From: DAOUVR01 sp034430535
GTDB lineage: Bacteria; Chloroflexota; Dehalococcoidia; E44-bin15
Length of the DNA stretch: 64,000 nucleotides
Direction of reading: 5' to 3'
Assembly: GCA_964443325.1 (NCBI GenBank)
Contig: CAYUCL010000002.1
Coordinates: 124,001-188,000, forward strand
A model generated the notes under the pieces. The model did no database searches and was not told where the DNA came from. It saw nothing but the letters and a program-made list of their open reading frames with translations. This document shows, piece by piece, positions 23,894 through 33,400 of the stretch. The position numbers were made by a program, and so were the translations under genes. The first letter of the stretch is position 1; each line of letters starts with the position of its first letter.

Positions 23894-24874
23894 ATGAACA
23901 TACTTGGCATCGAGACATCGTGTGACGAAACGGCGGCCGCCGTGGTCCAAGATGGGATAAAAGTCCTGTCCAACATCATCGCCTCGCAGGTTGACATCCA
24001 TTCCCGCTACGGAGGAATTGTTCCCGAGGTGGCATCCCGCCAGCACCTCCTGACCATGATCCCCATAATCGAGGAGGCGATGTCCAAGGCCCAAGCCCAC
24101 TGGAGCGACCTGGATGCAATCGCCGTCACCAACGGGCCGGGGCTCGCTGGTTCCCTACTGGTGGGGGTGAACATGGCCAAGGCCATCGCCCTGGCGCACG
24201 ATCTCCCCATCATAGGCGTAAACCACCTCGAGGCCCATATCTACGCCAACTGGCTGGAAGGAAGAACACCGGACTTTCCTGCCGTCTGTCTCATAGTCTC
24301 CGGTGGACACACTGACCTTGTCCTAATGAGAGGTCATGGGGACTACCAGCTTCTGGGAAGGACCAGGGATGACGCCGCCGGCGAGGCCTTCGACAAGGTA
24401 GCCCGCATCCTGGGGCTTGGCTACCCCGGCGGCCCAGCCATAGAGCAGGCAGCCGTTGACGGCAATGGCACAACTCACCGCCTGCCTCGCGCCTGGCTCA
24501 AGGGGACTGACGACTTCAGCTTCAGCGGGTTAAAGACGGCGGTGCTCCACCTGGTACAGGAAAACGATGATATATCGGCGACCGACGTCGCCGCAAGCTT
24601 TCAGGAAGCGGTGGTCGATGTACTGGTTAGCAAAACGGTTAATGCAGCACGAAGGCTGGGGGCTCGCCAGGTCCTCCTCTGTGGCGGTGTCGCCTCGAAT
24701 CGTCTTCTTCGCCAGACCATGTCCCAGCGCTCCCCCACCCCCATTCTCATCCCCAGCCCTATCCTGTGCACCGATAATGCGGCAATGACCGCTTCATGTG
24801 GCTATTTCCGCCTCAAAGCTGGCGAAACCTCGGATTGGGACCTCGACGTGGAGCCCAACCTCAGGCTGGCATGA
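23894..24874 (+). CDS. tsaD: tRNA N6-adenosine threonylcarbamoyltransferase TsaD
   Basis: A 326-residue ASKHA-fold protein that transfers threonylcarbamoyl from TC-AMP to A37 of tRNAs reading ANN codons, working with TsaB/TsaE. Seen: LGIETSCDETAAAVV (residues 4-18), the metal-binding HLEAH near residue 110, IVSGGHTDLVL near 134, DDAAGEAFDKVAR and GGPAIEQ. The C-terminal LLCGGVASN and PILCTDNAAM are also typical. Length is normal. The AAAGAGTGAGAA site precedes the ATG. It converges on DUF2851 with a 14-base overlap of coding ends. Confidence 0.96.
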   Translation: MNILGIETSCDETAAAVVQDGIKVLSNIIASQVDIHSRYGGIVPEVASRQHLLTMIPIIEEAMSKAQAHWSDLDAIAVTNGPGLAGSLLVGVNMAKAIALAHDLPIIGVNHLEAHIYANWLEGRTPDFPAVCLIVSGGHTDLVLMRGHGDYQLLGRTRDDAAGEAFDKVARILGLGYPGGPAIEQAAVDGNGTTHRLPRAWLKGTDDFSFSGLKTAVLHLVQENDDISATDVAASFQEAVVDVLVSKTVNAARRLGARQVLLCGGVASNRLLRQTMSQRSPTPILIPSPILCTDNAAMTASCGYFRLKAGETSDWDLDVEPNLRLA

Positions 24875-26042
24875 GAGGACACTCGCCGCATTTCCTGTCA
24901 AGGCAAAATTCTCTGTAAAGTTGGATTAGCCCTTGCTGACGTCTTGCCGACTTAATCAATCCCGGTCCCGTGTGAATCTGCCTCGTCATCTGCCTCGTTA
25001 TCTGGTTTTCCCCAAGCCTGGGGTAGTTTCGATAAAGCTCCAGTGCATGTCTGCCGGGCTTTATTCTTGCTCCTCCCAGGGCAAACAAGAAGGGCAAAAC
25101 GATGTTCACTACTATATCCCCAGCCCTCCCCCGCCCAATCAATGCTCCATGCTCGCCTCCGGGTACGATCAATCCATCCTGCAGCTTGCTGCAGCCGTTT
25201 TTTGCACCTGTCTCCTTGATAAGCTGGAGCAAACCCTGAACCAGCCCCCCACCTCTGAGGTAAACGGCGAGCAGATAAGCCGCCGCGATGATGCGCCGCT
25301 GTGGCATATTCGGCGGACGTATACCGGCGAGATGCCACTCTAGCAGAGCTGCCTCAGCCGAGAGCGCCCTCTGAAACACCTGACCGTATTTCTCAGGGCA
25401 ACTATCTTGAGCAATCTCTCTCAAAGTCTTAATTGGCATGCGGCGTGCCAGCTCTTCAAAGGACTCGCTGTTCTGACTATAGCCCAGAGCCCGCATTAAC
25501 CCCTCATAAAGCACCTGGTCTCGCTCCTCGACGGCCATCTTCGCCTTAAAATGGCCAGCCTTCGAGCGAAACCGCTCCTCCCCCGCACCATCCAGCACCT
25601 CCCCTACCGTATGTTCACCGAGGCGCATCACCACATCCCAGCAAGGCTCCTCAGGCACCACTAGGGTGGTTGGAAAACCATCCAAATCGTCTACATAAGG
25701 GCGCAACGGGAGAACAGGCACAGCCCTGCCATCCTGAAGAACAGTGACCCCACTTCTATCATCCCACATCACCACGTGGAGGATGACACCATTGTAGTTG
25801 GGGTCTCGATGGTGTCCATGAGCTCGCCATCCGCTGGACCTGACATGAAGCTCCACATCCCCCCGAAGCTCCCTACCGCTTGTGACGATGATGGCATGGC
25901 GAAAGTCGGGGCCACCTACGCCATCCCGCCTCCCTGGGTAAACTACCCGGAGCCATTCCCCACCTGCGGTGAGCAACACTCTGTCGCGTAACATGTCGCT
26001 CTGCCATAACCGAGACAGCAGGCTTTCCTTTATCCGCTCCAT
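24861..26042 (-). CDS. DUF2851 family protein
   Basis: A 393-residue protein of the DUF2851 family, known in Chloroflexi and Bacteroidetes and without an assigned function. Seen: YPGRRDGVGGPDFRHAII near the N-terminus, GDVELHVRSSGWRAHGHHRDP, and VILHVVMWDD, a PD-(D/E)XK-like arrangement of Asp, Glu and His residues that hints at a nuclease fold. A C-terminal C-x4-C-x2-C run (FCLDRKCGECPL) may bind metal. The ATG at 26042 is chosen. The ORF reaches a TTG at 26081, but the added part contains the operator-like palindrome at 26054-26071 and has no ribosome site. The gene may be controlled by that operator. Confidence 0.8.
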   Translation of the reverse strand: MERIKESLLSRLWQSDMLRDRVLLTAGGEWLRVVYPGRRDGVGGPDFRHAIIVTSGRELRGDVELHVRSSGWRAHGHHRDPNYNGVILHVVMWDDRSGVTVLQDGRAVPVLPLRPYVDDLDGFPTTLVVPEEPCWDVVMRLGEHTVGEVLDGAGEERFRSKAGHFKAKMAVEERDQVLYEGLMRALGYSQNSESFEELARRMPIKTLREIAQDSCPEKYGQVFQRALSAEAALLEWHLAGIRPPNMPQRRIIAAAYLLAVYLRGGGLVQGLLQLIKETGAKNGCSKLQDGLIVPGGEHGALIGRGRAGDIVVNIVLPFLFALGGARIKPGRHALELYRNYPRLGENQITRQMTRQIHTGPGLIKSARRQQGLIQLYREFCLDRKCGECPLMPA

Positions 26043-26053
26043 ACAAGCTCTTT

Positions 26054-26071
26054 TTACACGATTACGTGTAA
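26054..26071. promoter_or_regulatory. Operator-like palindrome upstream of DUF2851
   Basis: TTACACG-ATTA-CGTGTAA, a perfect 7-base inverted repeat. The core ACACG-N4-CGTGT is the same as at 26224 and 37972, where it lies upstream of the XRE repressor gene and its remnant. It sits 12 bases upstream of the chosen DUF2851 start, so repressor binding there would block expression. Confidence 0.55.
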
Positions 26072-26099
26072 TACTTACCAAAAAATAAATCCCTGTCCC

Positions 26100-26212
26100 T
26101 CAACCATCTCCATCAACCTGACCACATGGCGCCCACGTCCTCTTTTCGTAGGTGATATGGTCGACCCTGAATCCATACCGCTGTACTTCTCCTCTCTCCC
26201 TCTTACTCTGGC
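26100..26212 (-). pseudogene. Deletion remnant of an XRE-DUF488 module
   Basis: On the minus strand, 26183-26100 encodes the last 27 codons and stop of a DUF488 protein (QRYGFRVDHITYEKRTW and on). About 15 positions match the copy at 37.2 kb. Directly before it, 26184-26212 resembles the first codons of the XRE gene at 37960. About 600 bases that separate these parts in the other copy are missing. The operator at 26224 and about 80 bases beyond it also match. Confidence 0.75.
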
Positions 26213-26223
26213 GAAGTTAATTT

Positions 26224-26237
26224 ACACGTTTCCGTGT
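26224..26237. promoter_or_regulatory. Operator-like palindrome, remnant module
   Basis: ACACG-TTTC-CGTGT, within a 17-base stretch (TTTACACGTTTCCGTGT) identical to that upstream of the intact XRE gene at 37970. With its repressor gene deleted it may still bind the surviving repressor. Confidence 0.55.
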
Positions 26238-26349
26238 GAGTTGTCAAAAGCATGTTCAAAGAGAAAAAAGAATTATTAAGAAAGAATATGGTTGTAATAG
26301 GGAATTAAAGTTATCTCAATCTATGCCAAGTAGCATAAATGGCTGTATG

Positions 26350-28809
26350 CTAAGCTGAAACCCGCTGCTTACCCTTGCTACGGTGAGCTTCCTTTGCCCG
26401 CCTCCGCTCAGCGAGAACCTTCTTGGTATGCTCTATCTCTTCAGGTGTAACCTTACGACGCATCTCCTCCAGGTTGCGCATGATCTGGGCAAACTTGGAC
26501 CCCTCGTCGGCGCTTATCCATTCGTATTGCAGCCTTTCCGGCCGGATCCCCAGCTTCTCCATGCGGGCCCAAAGCCTCTCGGCACGGCGCTTTGTCCAGT
26601 GGTTGGCGGTGATGTAGTGGCAGTCGTTTATGTGGCACCCAGAGAGCAGCACCATAGCAGTCCCCTTCTCAAAGGCGTGAAGGATGAACTCCTCGTCCAC
26701 TCTTCCGCTGCACATGACGCGGATGAATCGATTGTTGGGTGGATACTGCAGCCTCGACACTCCAGCCAGGTCACCCCCAGCGTAGCTGCACCAGTTGCAC
26801 AGGAAGCTTATGATTTTCTGCTCAGGCTCTTCTTCCAGGGCAGCGTCTATCTGTGCCAGTATCTGTTCGTCACTGAAGTGCTGCATGGTTATAGCATCGA
26901 AGCGACACTCCGCAGCGCAGGCGCCGCAGCCGGCACATGCTGCAGCTACGATGTGTGCCCCCGTCTTTGCCTTCACATCTACCGTTATAGCACCGTAGGG
27001 ACAGACCTTGGCGCAGACACCGCAGGATGTGCACTTGTCCAGGTCTACCACCGCTTTGAGGGCCTCCATTTTGAGCGTACTTGCATTCAGTATGATGGCA
27101 CTCTTGGCCGCCGCAGCCCCTGCCTGGGTTACGCTGTCCTTTATATCCTTGGGTGCTTCCACAGTGCCGGCGAAGAAGATGCCTGGCGTAGGTGCGTCCA
27201 CTGGCCTCAGCTTGGGATGAGCCTCCATCAAGAAACCGTCGCTAGTCTGAGAAAGCTTCAGGACATGGGTGAGCTCCTTCAGGTCATCCTTCTGCTCCAG
27301 TCCTACCGCTAAAATCACCATGTCCAGCTCATAGTCCTCAATACGTGCCGCAGTAGTATTCTCCACCTTAAGGTAGAGGTTGCCGGTTTCAGGGTCTTCG
27401 GTGACCTCACCAGGAAGACCACGAATATACTGAACGCCTTCTTCCTTGGAGCGTCGGTATAGATCTTCGAAGCCCTTGCCATAGGCGCGTATGTCGATAT
27501 AGAAGACGTATATCTCGGCATCCGGGTAATGCTCCTTAATGAGCAGGCTGTCCTTTATTGTGTTCATACAGCATACGTTAGAGCAGTAGGGATTGCCGCG
27601 GTTCTCTGTTCGTGAGCCAACGCACTGAATGAAGCCGATGCGCTTTGGATTCTGACGATCTGAGGGGCGCACCAGATGACCTTCGGTAGGCCCACCAGCA
27701 CATATCAACCTTTCAAACTCTATACTGGTGATGACGTTCTCAAAGCGGGTATAGCCGTATTCGTCCAGCGGAGCAGGGTTGTATATAGCCATGCCTGTGG
27801 CCACGATTATAGTACCTACATCCAGCTCAACAATCTCGTCCGCCATGGTCAGGTCTATGCATTTCTTGTCACAGGCATCAATGCACTTGTCGCAGGCTAT
27901 AGGGTTGTTCCCCAAGCAATGCTCCATGTCGATGAGATACACTGATGGCACCGCTTGAGGGAAGGGCATATACACCGCTTTGCGCGAGGAGAAACCTTGC
28001 TGAAACTCGTCGGGCAATACCACGGGGCACACCTCAGCGCAGTCATTGCAGGCAGTGCACTCGTTTTCGTCTACATAGCGCGCTTTCTTACGCACTCGCA
28101 CCTTGAAGTTGCCAACATAGCCCGACACCTCCTCCACTGTGCTGTATGTTAAAAGCTTGATGCGGGGGTGGTTACCCACATCCATCATCTTAGGCCCAAG
28201 CACACATATTGAACAGTCCATAGTGGGGAAGGTCTTATCGATCTGCGCCATTATGCCCCCTATGGAGGGCGCCTTCTCCACCAGATATACCTGATGCCCA
28301 GCATCGGCAAGGTCAAGGGCCGCCTGGATTCCAGCCACTCCACCGCCGATCACCAGAGCAGCATCAGTGACAGGTATCTCCAACTCCTTCTGCGGTTGAA
28401 GCAGGCGGGCGCGAGCCACCGCTATTTTTACGATGTCTTTGGCCTTCTTGGTGGCTGCCTCACGATCGTGTAGGTGTACCCAGCTACACTGCTCCCTTAT
28501 GCTGGCCATGTGCATAAGGTAAGGGTTGAGCCCAGCATCGGCCACACAGTTGCGGAAGGTGACCTCGTGCAGCCTTGGAGTGCAGGAGGCCACCACCACA
28601 CGGTTCAGCCGGTCTTCCCGTATGTGTGCCTTTATCTCTTCCTGCCCCGGGTCAGCGCAGGTGTACCTATTCCTCATCGAGACTGCGACATCGGGAAGCC
28701 CCTCGGCGAAACGACGGACCTCCTCGGTATCAACCGACCCCGCTATATTTAGTCCGCAGTCGCAGACAAATACTCCTATTCTAAGTTCCTCTTCAGCCAA
28801 CCGATTCAC
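26350..28809 (-). CDS. hdrA: HdrA-like flavoprotein fused to MvhD
   Basis: An 819-residue heterodisulfide-reductase subunit A. N-terminal HdrA domain with C16/C18 (FVCDCGLN) and ASCTPRLHE near 75-82. FAD-binding LVIGGGVAG (152-160), the cluster motif PTMDCSICVL (C199, C202) and CTACNDCAEVCP (251-261). Two further 4Fe-4S motifs at 593-635 (CTSCGVCAKVCP, CAGCGACAAEC). From about 667 on it is an MvhD-type [2Fe-2S] domain (FLCNWCSYAGG, VMCSGRVD, LSGCHINDCHY). HdrA is the electron-bifurcating centre in methanogens and in bacterial Hdr-like complexes. Here the MvhD fusion would link it to an outside reductant. Last gene of the minus-strand kor-hdr cluster, 3 bases after hdrCB. Confidence 0.93.
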   Translation of the reverse strand: MNRLAEEELRIGVFVCDCGLNIAGSVDTEEVRRFAEGLPDVAVSMRNRYTCADPGQEEIKAHIREDRLNRVVVASCTPRLHEVTFRNCVADAGLNPYLMHMASIREQCSWVHLHDREAATKKAKDIVKIAVARARLLQPQKELEIPVTDAALVIGGGVAGIQAALDLADAGHQVYLVEKAPSIGGIMAQIDKTFPTMDCSICVLGPKMMDVGNHPRIKLLTYSTVEEVSGYVGNFKVRVRKKARYVDENECTACNDCAEVCPVVLPDEFQQGFSSRKAVYMPFPQAVPSVYLIDMEHCLGNNPIACDKCIDACDKKCIDLTMADEIVELDVGTIIVATGMAIYNPAPLDEYGYTRFENVITSIEFERLICAGGPTEGHLVRPSDRQNPKRIGFIQCVGSRTENRGNPYCSNVCCMNTIKDSLLIKEHYPDAEIYVFYIDIRAYGKGFEDLYRRSKEEGVQYIRGLPGEVTEDPETGNLYLKVENTTAARIEDYELDMVILAVGLEQKDDLKELTHVLKLSQTSDGFLMEAHPKLRPVDAPTPGIFFAGTVEAPKDIKDSVTQAGAAAAKSAIILNASTLKMEALKAVVDLDKCTSCGVCAKVCPYGAITVDVKAKTGAHIVAAACAGCGACAAECRFDAITMQHFSDEQILAQIDAALEEEPEQKIISFLCNWCSYAGGDLAGVSRLQYPPNNRFIRVMCSGRVDEEFILHAFEKGTAMVLLSGCHINDCHYITANHWTKRRAERLWARMEKLGIRPERLQYEWISADEGSKFAQIMRNLEEMRRKVTPEEIEHTKKVLAERRRAKEAHRSKGKQRVSA

Positions 28810-28812
28810 CTC

Positions 28813-29949
28813 CTAGTCTAAAGAGCGACCAGCCAGATATGCCAGATCCTGGATTTCGACTTGGGATACATTAACATCACCGCTCTTCTGAGCACACTTA
28901 AGGTGTATCTGGCATTTGGGGCAAGCAGTCACCATCACATCTGCTTTTGTAGCCTCGGCCTGGGCGAGACGCTGTTGCTGTATCTCCCGGTTTACCACAC
29001 CACAGTGCACCCACGGGCTTGCCCCGCAGCAGAGCGATTTCTCCCGGTTCTGCTCCATCTCCACCAGTTCCAGACCCTCCATTGCTTCCAGGATTTGTCG
29101 AGGCTCATCGAATATCCTCGAGCATCTTCCCAAAGTACAGGGGTCGTGATAGGTAACCCTTTTCTCAAGTCTACCAAGATTAAGTTCACCGCTCCGCAAC
29201 AACGGCGCTATTACCTCTGTCAGATGCACTACCTCAATTCCCGTGCTACCCAGTATCCTGGGATAGTCAACCTTCAGCGTGTAGTGGCCTTCAGGACAGC
29301 TAGTGATTATCTTTCTTACATTGTGGCGAGCGAACTCCTCCATGTTAGCCCGTGCCAAGGCCAGGAACCCCTCTCTATCTCCCTGGAGGAGCAAGTCTCT
29401 GCCACAACAGCGCTCATTAGCGAGGATGTTAAACGGTATCTGAGCGCGGTTCAACAACCTGAGGGCTCCCTTTATCCCGTCGAGTGTGTTGACCCCCAGG
29501 TCGCTGAACAGAACATCGAAATAGGGAGCACAACCCACGAAGAATATCGTGTCACATTGCTCGGATAATTCAACGTCGTGCGGCAGCCAGCCCAGTCGGT
29601 CCTGGTGCAGGTCGCCACGAGCCATCATATGCATCGCCGCCTGGAGCGTCCCGCCGTGGGCGCATTGCAATTGAGCACCTTCCTCGAGGGCCTCAAATCT
29701 CAGGGCATGTATAAATTCGGGGAACCTCACATGGTAGTTACAGCGCTCGGTGCACATGTAGCAACTGAGGCAGGACCAGATCGTATCATCTTGCGATATA
29801 TTGCTGTTCTGTCCCAACCGTCTCTGTGCAATGAGACGGGGATTAAAATCCGGGTCGTGCTGGGCAACCGGACATACCACGGTGCACTTGCCACAGTCAA
29901 GGCAAAGGTTTATCCTGGTATCGCGTATCTCTCTTTCAATATCGAACAA
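28813..29949 (-). CDS. HdrC-HdrB fusion (Fe-S, two CCG domains)
   Basis: A 378-residue fusion. Residues 1-75 are an HdrC-type ferredoxin with CLDCGKCTVVCPVAQ and CLSCYMCTERC. The rest is HdrB-like with two cysteine-rich CCG domains: FVGCAPYFD then ANERCCGRDLLL, and YHDPCTLGRCSR then KSLCCGASPW. In HdrB these hold the non-cubane clusters that reduce the heterodisulfide CoM-S-S-CoB. Bacteria lack that disulfide, so the acceptor here is unknown. The next gene, hdrA, begins 3 bases after the stop. All cysteines of both CCG domains appear intact. Confidence 0.9.
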   Translation of the reverse strand: MFDIEREIRDTRINLCLDCGKCTVVCPVAQHDPDFNPRLIAQRRLGQNSNISQDDTIWSCLSCYMCTERCNYHVRFPEFIHALRFEALEEGAQLQCAHGGTLQAAMHMMARGDLHQDRLGWLPHDVELSEQCDTIFFVGCAPYFDVLFSDLGVNTLDGIKGALRLLNRAQIPFNILANERCCGRDLLLQGDREGFLALARANMEEFARHNVRKIITSCPEGHYTLKVDYPRILGSTGIEVVHLTEVIAPLLRSGELNLGRLEKRVTYHDPCTLGRCSRIFDEPRQILEAMEGLELVEMEQNREKSLCCGASPWVHCGVVNREIQQQRLAQAEATKADVMVTACPKCQIHLKCAQKSGDVNVSQVEIQDLAYLAGRSLD

Positions 29950-30023
29950 CCTGTAGCTATATCCTCTCTAAATAAATCATCGCTATATATCATATATGGG
30001 TGGCTTGGCTTAGCCAGTAGCTG

Positions 30024-30437
30024 CTACGCTCCACCAGAAACCGCAGGCTTCATGTGCTCGATCTCTGTGACAAAGCTCGTTACCCGTCCTACAAAGTCAG
30101 AACCATCGCCGCGTGGCACATAGGCGAGTTGTAATCTCTCTTCTCTCAGCCCCAGTAGCCTCATTAGATTCCGCGCCTTATCGTACTCTTGCGTTATAAG
30201 TCCAGTATCGGTGTCAAACTGACATTTCCCTGGTTCACACCCCAGAAGCATCACTCCATCCGCCCCCAGTTCAAAGGCCTTGAGCATCAAGCCTTGATGC
30301 AACCTGGAGAGGCAGCTAACTCTGACAACTTTCACCGATGCTGGATAGGAAAGCCTAGCCTGCGCTGCCGCCTCGACACTGCTCAGGCCGCCCCAGTTGC
30401 AGGCAAAGACAACTATATTTGCCTCTGAGTTACTCAT
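30024..30437 (-). CDS. mvhD: MvhD/FlpD-type iron-sulfur protein
   Basis: A 137-residue stand-alone MvhD domain (hydrogenase iron-sulfur subunit). Seen: VVFACNWGGLSSVEAA (residues 9-24), VRVSCLSRLHQGLM near 39-52 and LLGCEPGKCQF near 64-74, giving the Cys set for one [2Fe-2S] cluster. In methanogens MvhD or FlpD carries electrons from hydrogenase or formate dehydrogenase to HdrA. Here no hydrogenase is nearby, so the likely partner is the 1182-residue protein just upstream. The two genes overlap by 4 bases. The hdrCB gene follows after 74 bases. Confidence 0.9.
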   Translation of the reverse strand: MSNSEANIVVFACNWGGLSSVEAAAQARLSYPASVKVVRVSCLSRLHQGLMLKAFELGADGVMLLGCEPGKCQFDTDTGLITQEYDKARNLMRLLGLREERLQLAYVPRGDGSDFVGRVTSFVTEIEHMKPAVSGGA

Positions 30438-33400
30438 GAAACCTCAACCGTAATGGGTGTTCTTCCTAATAAAGCTTCCATTGTGGCTAATATGTGATGG
30501 TCACTTTGAGTAGACTGAGTTATGGCACCTGTTGGACAGTGAGCAATACATGCCCCACAACCTAGACACAGTGCCTGGTCAACATAGGCGCAGGATATGC
30601 CACCACTGCGTTCTTTCATCTCTATGTAAGGGCATATAGCGGAGCAGTCACCGCAGCCACGGCACAGCTTGCTATTAATGATCACCGCAGTAGCGCGCGG
30701 GCTCACCACACCTTGGCCAATATAGGCGGATGCCCTGGCGGCAACCGCTGCCCCCTTGCGTAGCTGTTCCTCAAGCGACTCCTCCCCATCCGTCGATATG
30801 ATGAATATGCCGCCCGTTTCTTTCATGGTGGGACTTCTGAGAGCAGCAGTATCTCCCCCACTAAGTTTATCCGAGTACTTCTTATGAGCAAGGATTCGAC
30901 CGAGCAAGTTCTCTCTAGGAATAGCATCATCACCGGCTGGCACTTCCCCGGTTAGCCGTCCAAGGTCCAATATCACCGCACCAGCCTTGATCCGGCAAGT
31001 CTGTGACTGGTACCTCACCACAGCCTCATAGCTACCCGGCGAGCCGTCCAACTCCAAGACGCGGGGCCACAGCCTAATACGCATACCTTGTTCCTCGAGC
31101 TCTTTCGCTAGGGTATCCCTTCTGTCTATATATTCATGGCTATATTGCCCTGTGGTACTGTCCGATTGGGGACCGGAAACAACCTCTACTGAATAGCCCT
31201 GGTCCACCAGGTTTCTCGCTGCTGCAAGGCCACAAAGCCCTGCGCCCAATACGAACACGCTTTCAGCCAACGGACGCTCCTCGTTTGCCGCTGCCAACGA
31301 CATCTTGGCACGGGCGACCCCTGACGAGATTATGTCTATCGCTTTGCGTGTTGCCCCTACTGGGTCGTCTTGGTGAACCCAAGCGCATTGCTCACGGATA
31401 TTTACAAACTCTATATTCCTGCCATAATCCAAAGAGAGACTACTGCTGAGATTCTGCTGGCACATCACCCGCCTGTCTGTGCAGCTAAAGCATACCTGCT
31501 CCAGGCCACAGCATCGGCAGGCAGCGAGCACCACCTTGTCCAGGTCCCACTCTGCGGCCTGGGCCACAATCATATCTGCTCCTTCCTTACTACATGCCTG
31601 CGATATCTCCAGAACGTTGCACACATCGGGAAGCTGGAGCACTTTATTGGTCACCTGATTGCAATCTATCACCGAGCTTATGCTACCGCCGCAGCGGCAT
31701 AGTACCACTCCTACACGAGCTTCCCCACGAATGGCTGGCTCTGCTTCCTCACGAGTTTGATCCAAATAGATACCTGGAGCGCCTGCGGTATCAGGTGCCT
31801 TTGGGCGTAGTGCCTCCCTCGACTTAAGCTCAATGGCGGCCTTAAGGGCGGTGGCTGAGGCCCGGTCAAGTTCGCCTTCCAGTCCAATGTCTTCCTCTCT
31901 GCCCACTATATAGATGCCCTGTCCTGTGACCTGCATAGATGTACCTTGATCAATTTCATACGTTCGCAGATAACTTTTTGTCCCGTTGTCTGAGGCGGTG
32001 AAATCAATTACTATCTCGGCAGGTATATCTACCTGCTGGGCATTATCCTTGTGGAATATCGCATTCAGTTCGCATACTCGCTCACATTCCATGCATTCGC
32101 TGCATAGGGCGCAGTTTATACAACGACCAGCCTCGCGCTCTGCCACCTCCATAGGAAGCCCCAACTCAGTTTCCTCAAAATTGCCCACCCTTCTAGAAGG
32201 GGGGATTGCAGGCATGTGGGCTCGCTTGTAATATGAAACATCCCTTTCTCTTATATCAACCTCGACCGGCTCAGGTTTCTCCAGACTGCGACCCTTCCTC
32301 AGATCGCGCCCCCTCAGGTATCGGTCTATCGACTCCGCTCCTCGCAGGCCAGCTGCCATGGCATCCACAACGTTGTTGGAACCAGTTATGCAATCACCGC
32401 CAGCAAAAATACCGGGCAAGCCGGCCTCAAGGGTTAGAGGATCCACTTTTATAGTATCCCTATCGCTATCAACATCAAGCCACCTCATATTCAACATGGA
32501 AGTGTTGGGCCGCTGCCCTATGGCCACCACCACCTGGTCAGCGTCGATCACGAACTCACTTCCTGGCACTGGCTCGGGCAATGAAAAAGCATCGGGTTGC
32601 GGATTGCCCCCTTCCATTCGCTGGCAGCGTACGCCGGTTATCTTGTTGCCATCACCGATGACCTCCACCGGACCTGTGCGATATTCTATAGCAATTCCTT
32701 CCCTGATGGCGTCCTCTGTATCCTCTTTTACCGCTGTCATCTCATCCCATATGCAGAGTATACGCACTCCTCCCTTGCTTCGTCTGTTTGCCGTCCTGGC
32801 CGTATCAACGGCGCTGTTGCCGCCGCCAATGACTACCACATTGGAGCCTACGGAGGTGCCCACCCTCAGATTCAACGCAAACAGGAGCGACATGCCATCC
32901 ACTACACCCTCTAGATCCTCACCGGGGATGTTCAACCTGTTGTTTTGATGAGCACCTATAGCCAGGAAGAAAGCCCTGTACTTTCGCTCTCTTAGATCGG
33001 TTATCGTTACGTCGCTGCCTACCGTTACCCCTGTCTTTATGTCCACCCCCAGGGCCTTGATTGCTTCCATCTCTCTATATCGTACCTCCCAGGGGAGGCG
33101 GAATCGGGGAATGCCCGTGGCCAGCATGCCACCCACCACTGCATGTGATTCAAATATAGTAGGCTGATAGCCACGGCGCGCCAGCTCCCAGGCAGCAGCA
33201 AGGCCAGCAGGGCCGCTGCCAACGATGGCTATTTTTTCTCTCCTGGACCCGGCGGCGGCCTTGCGCCTGTAGTTGATACCGCCAGGGGCGTTATCCGCAG
33301 CATAGCGATGCAGGGCACGGATGAATACCGGGTTGTCAACTTCGTTTCGCTTACAGTTTTCCTCACACGGGTGCGTACATACGCGGCCGAGCACTCCGGC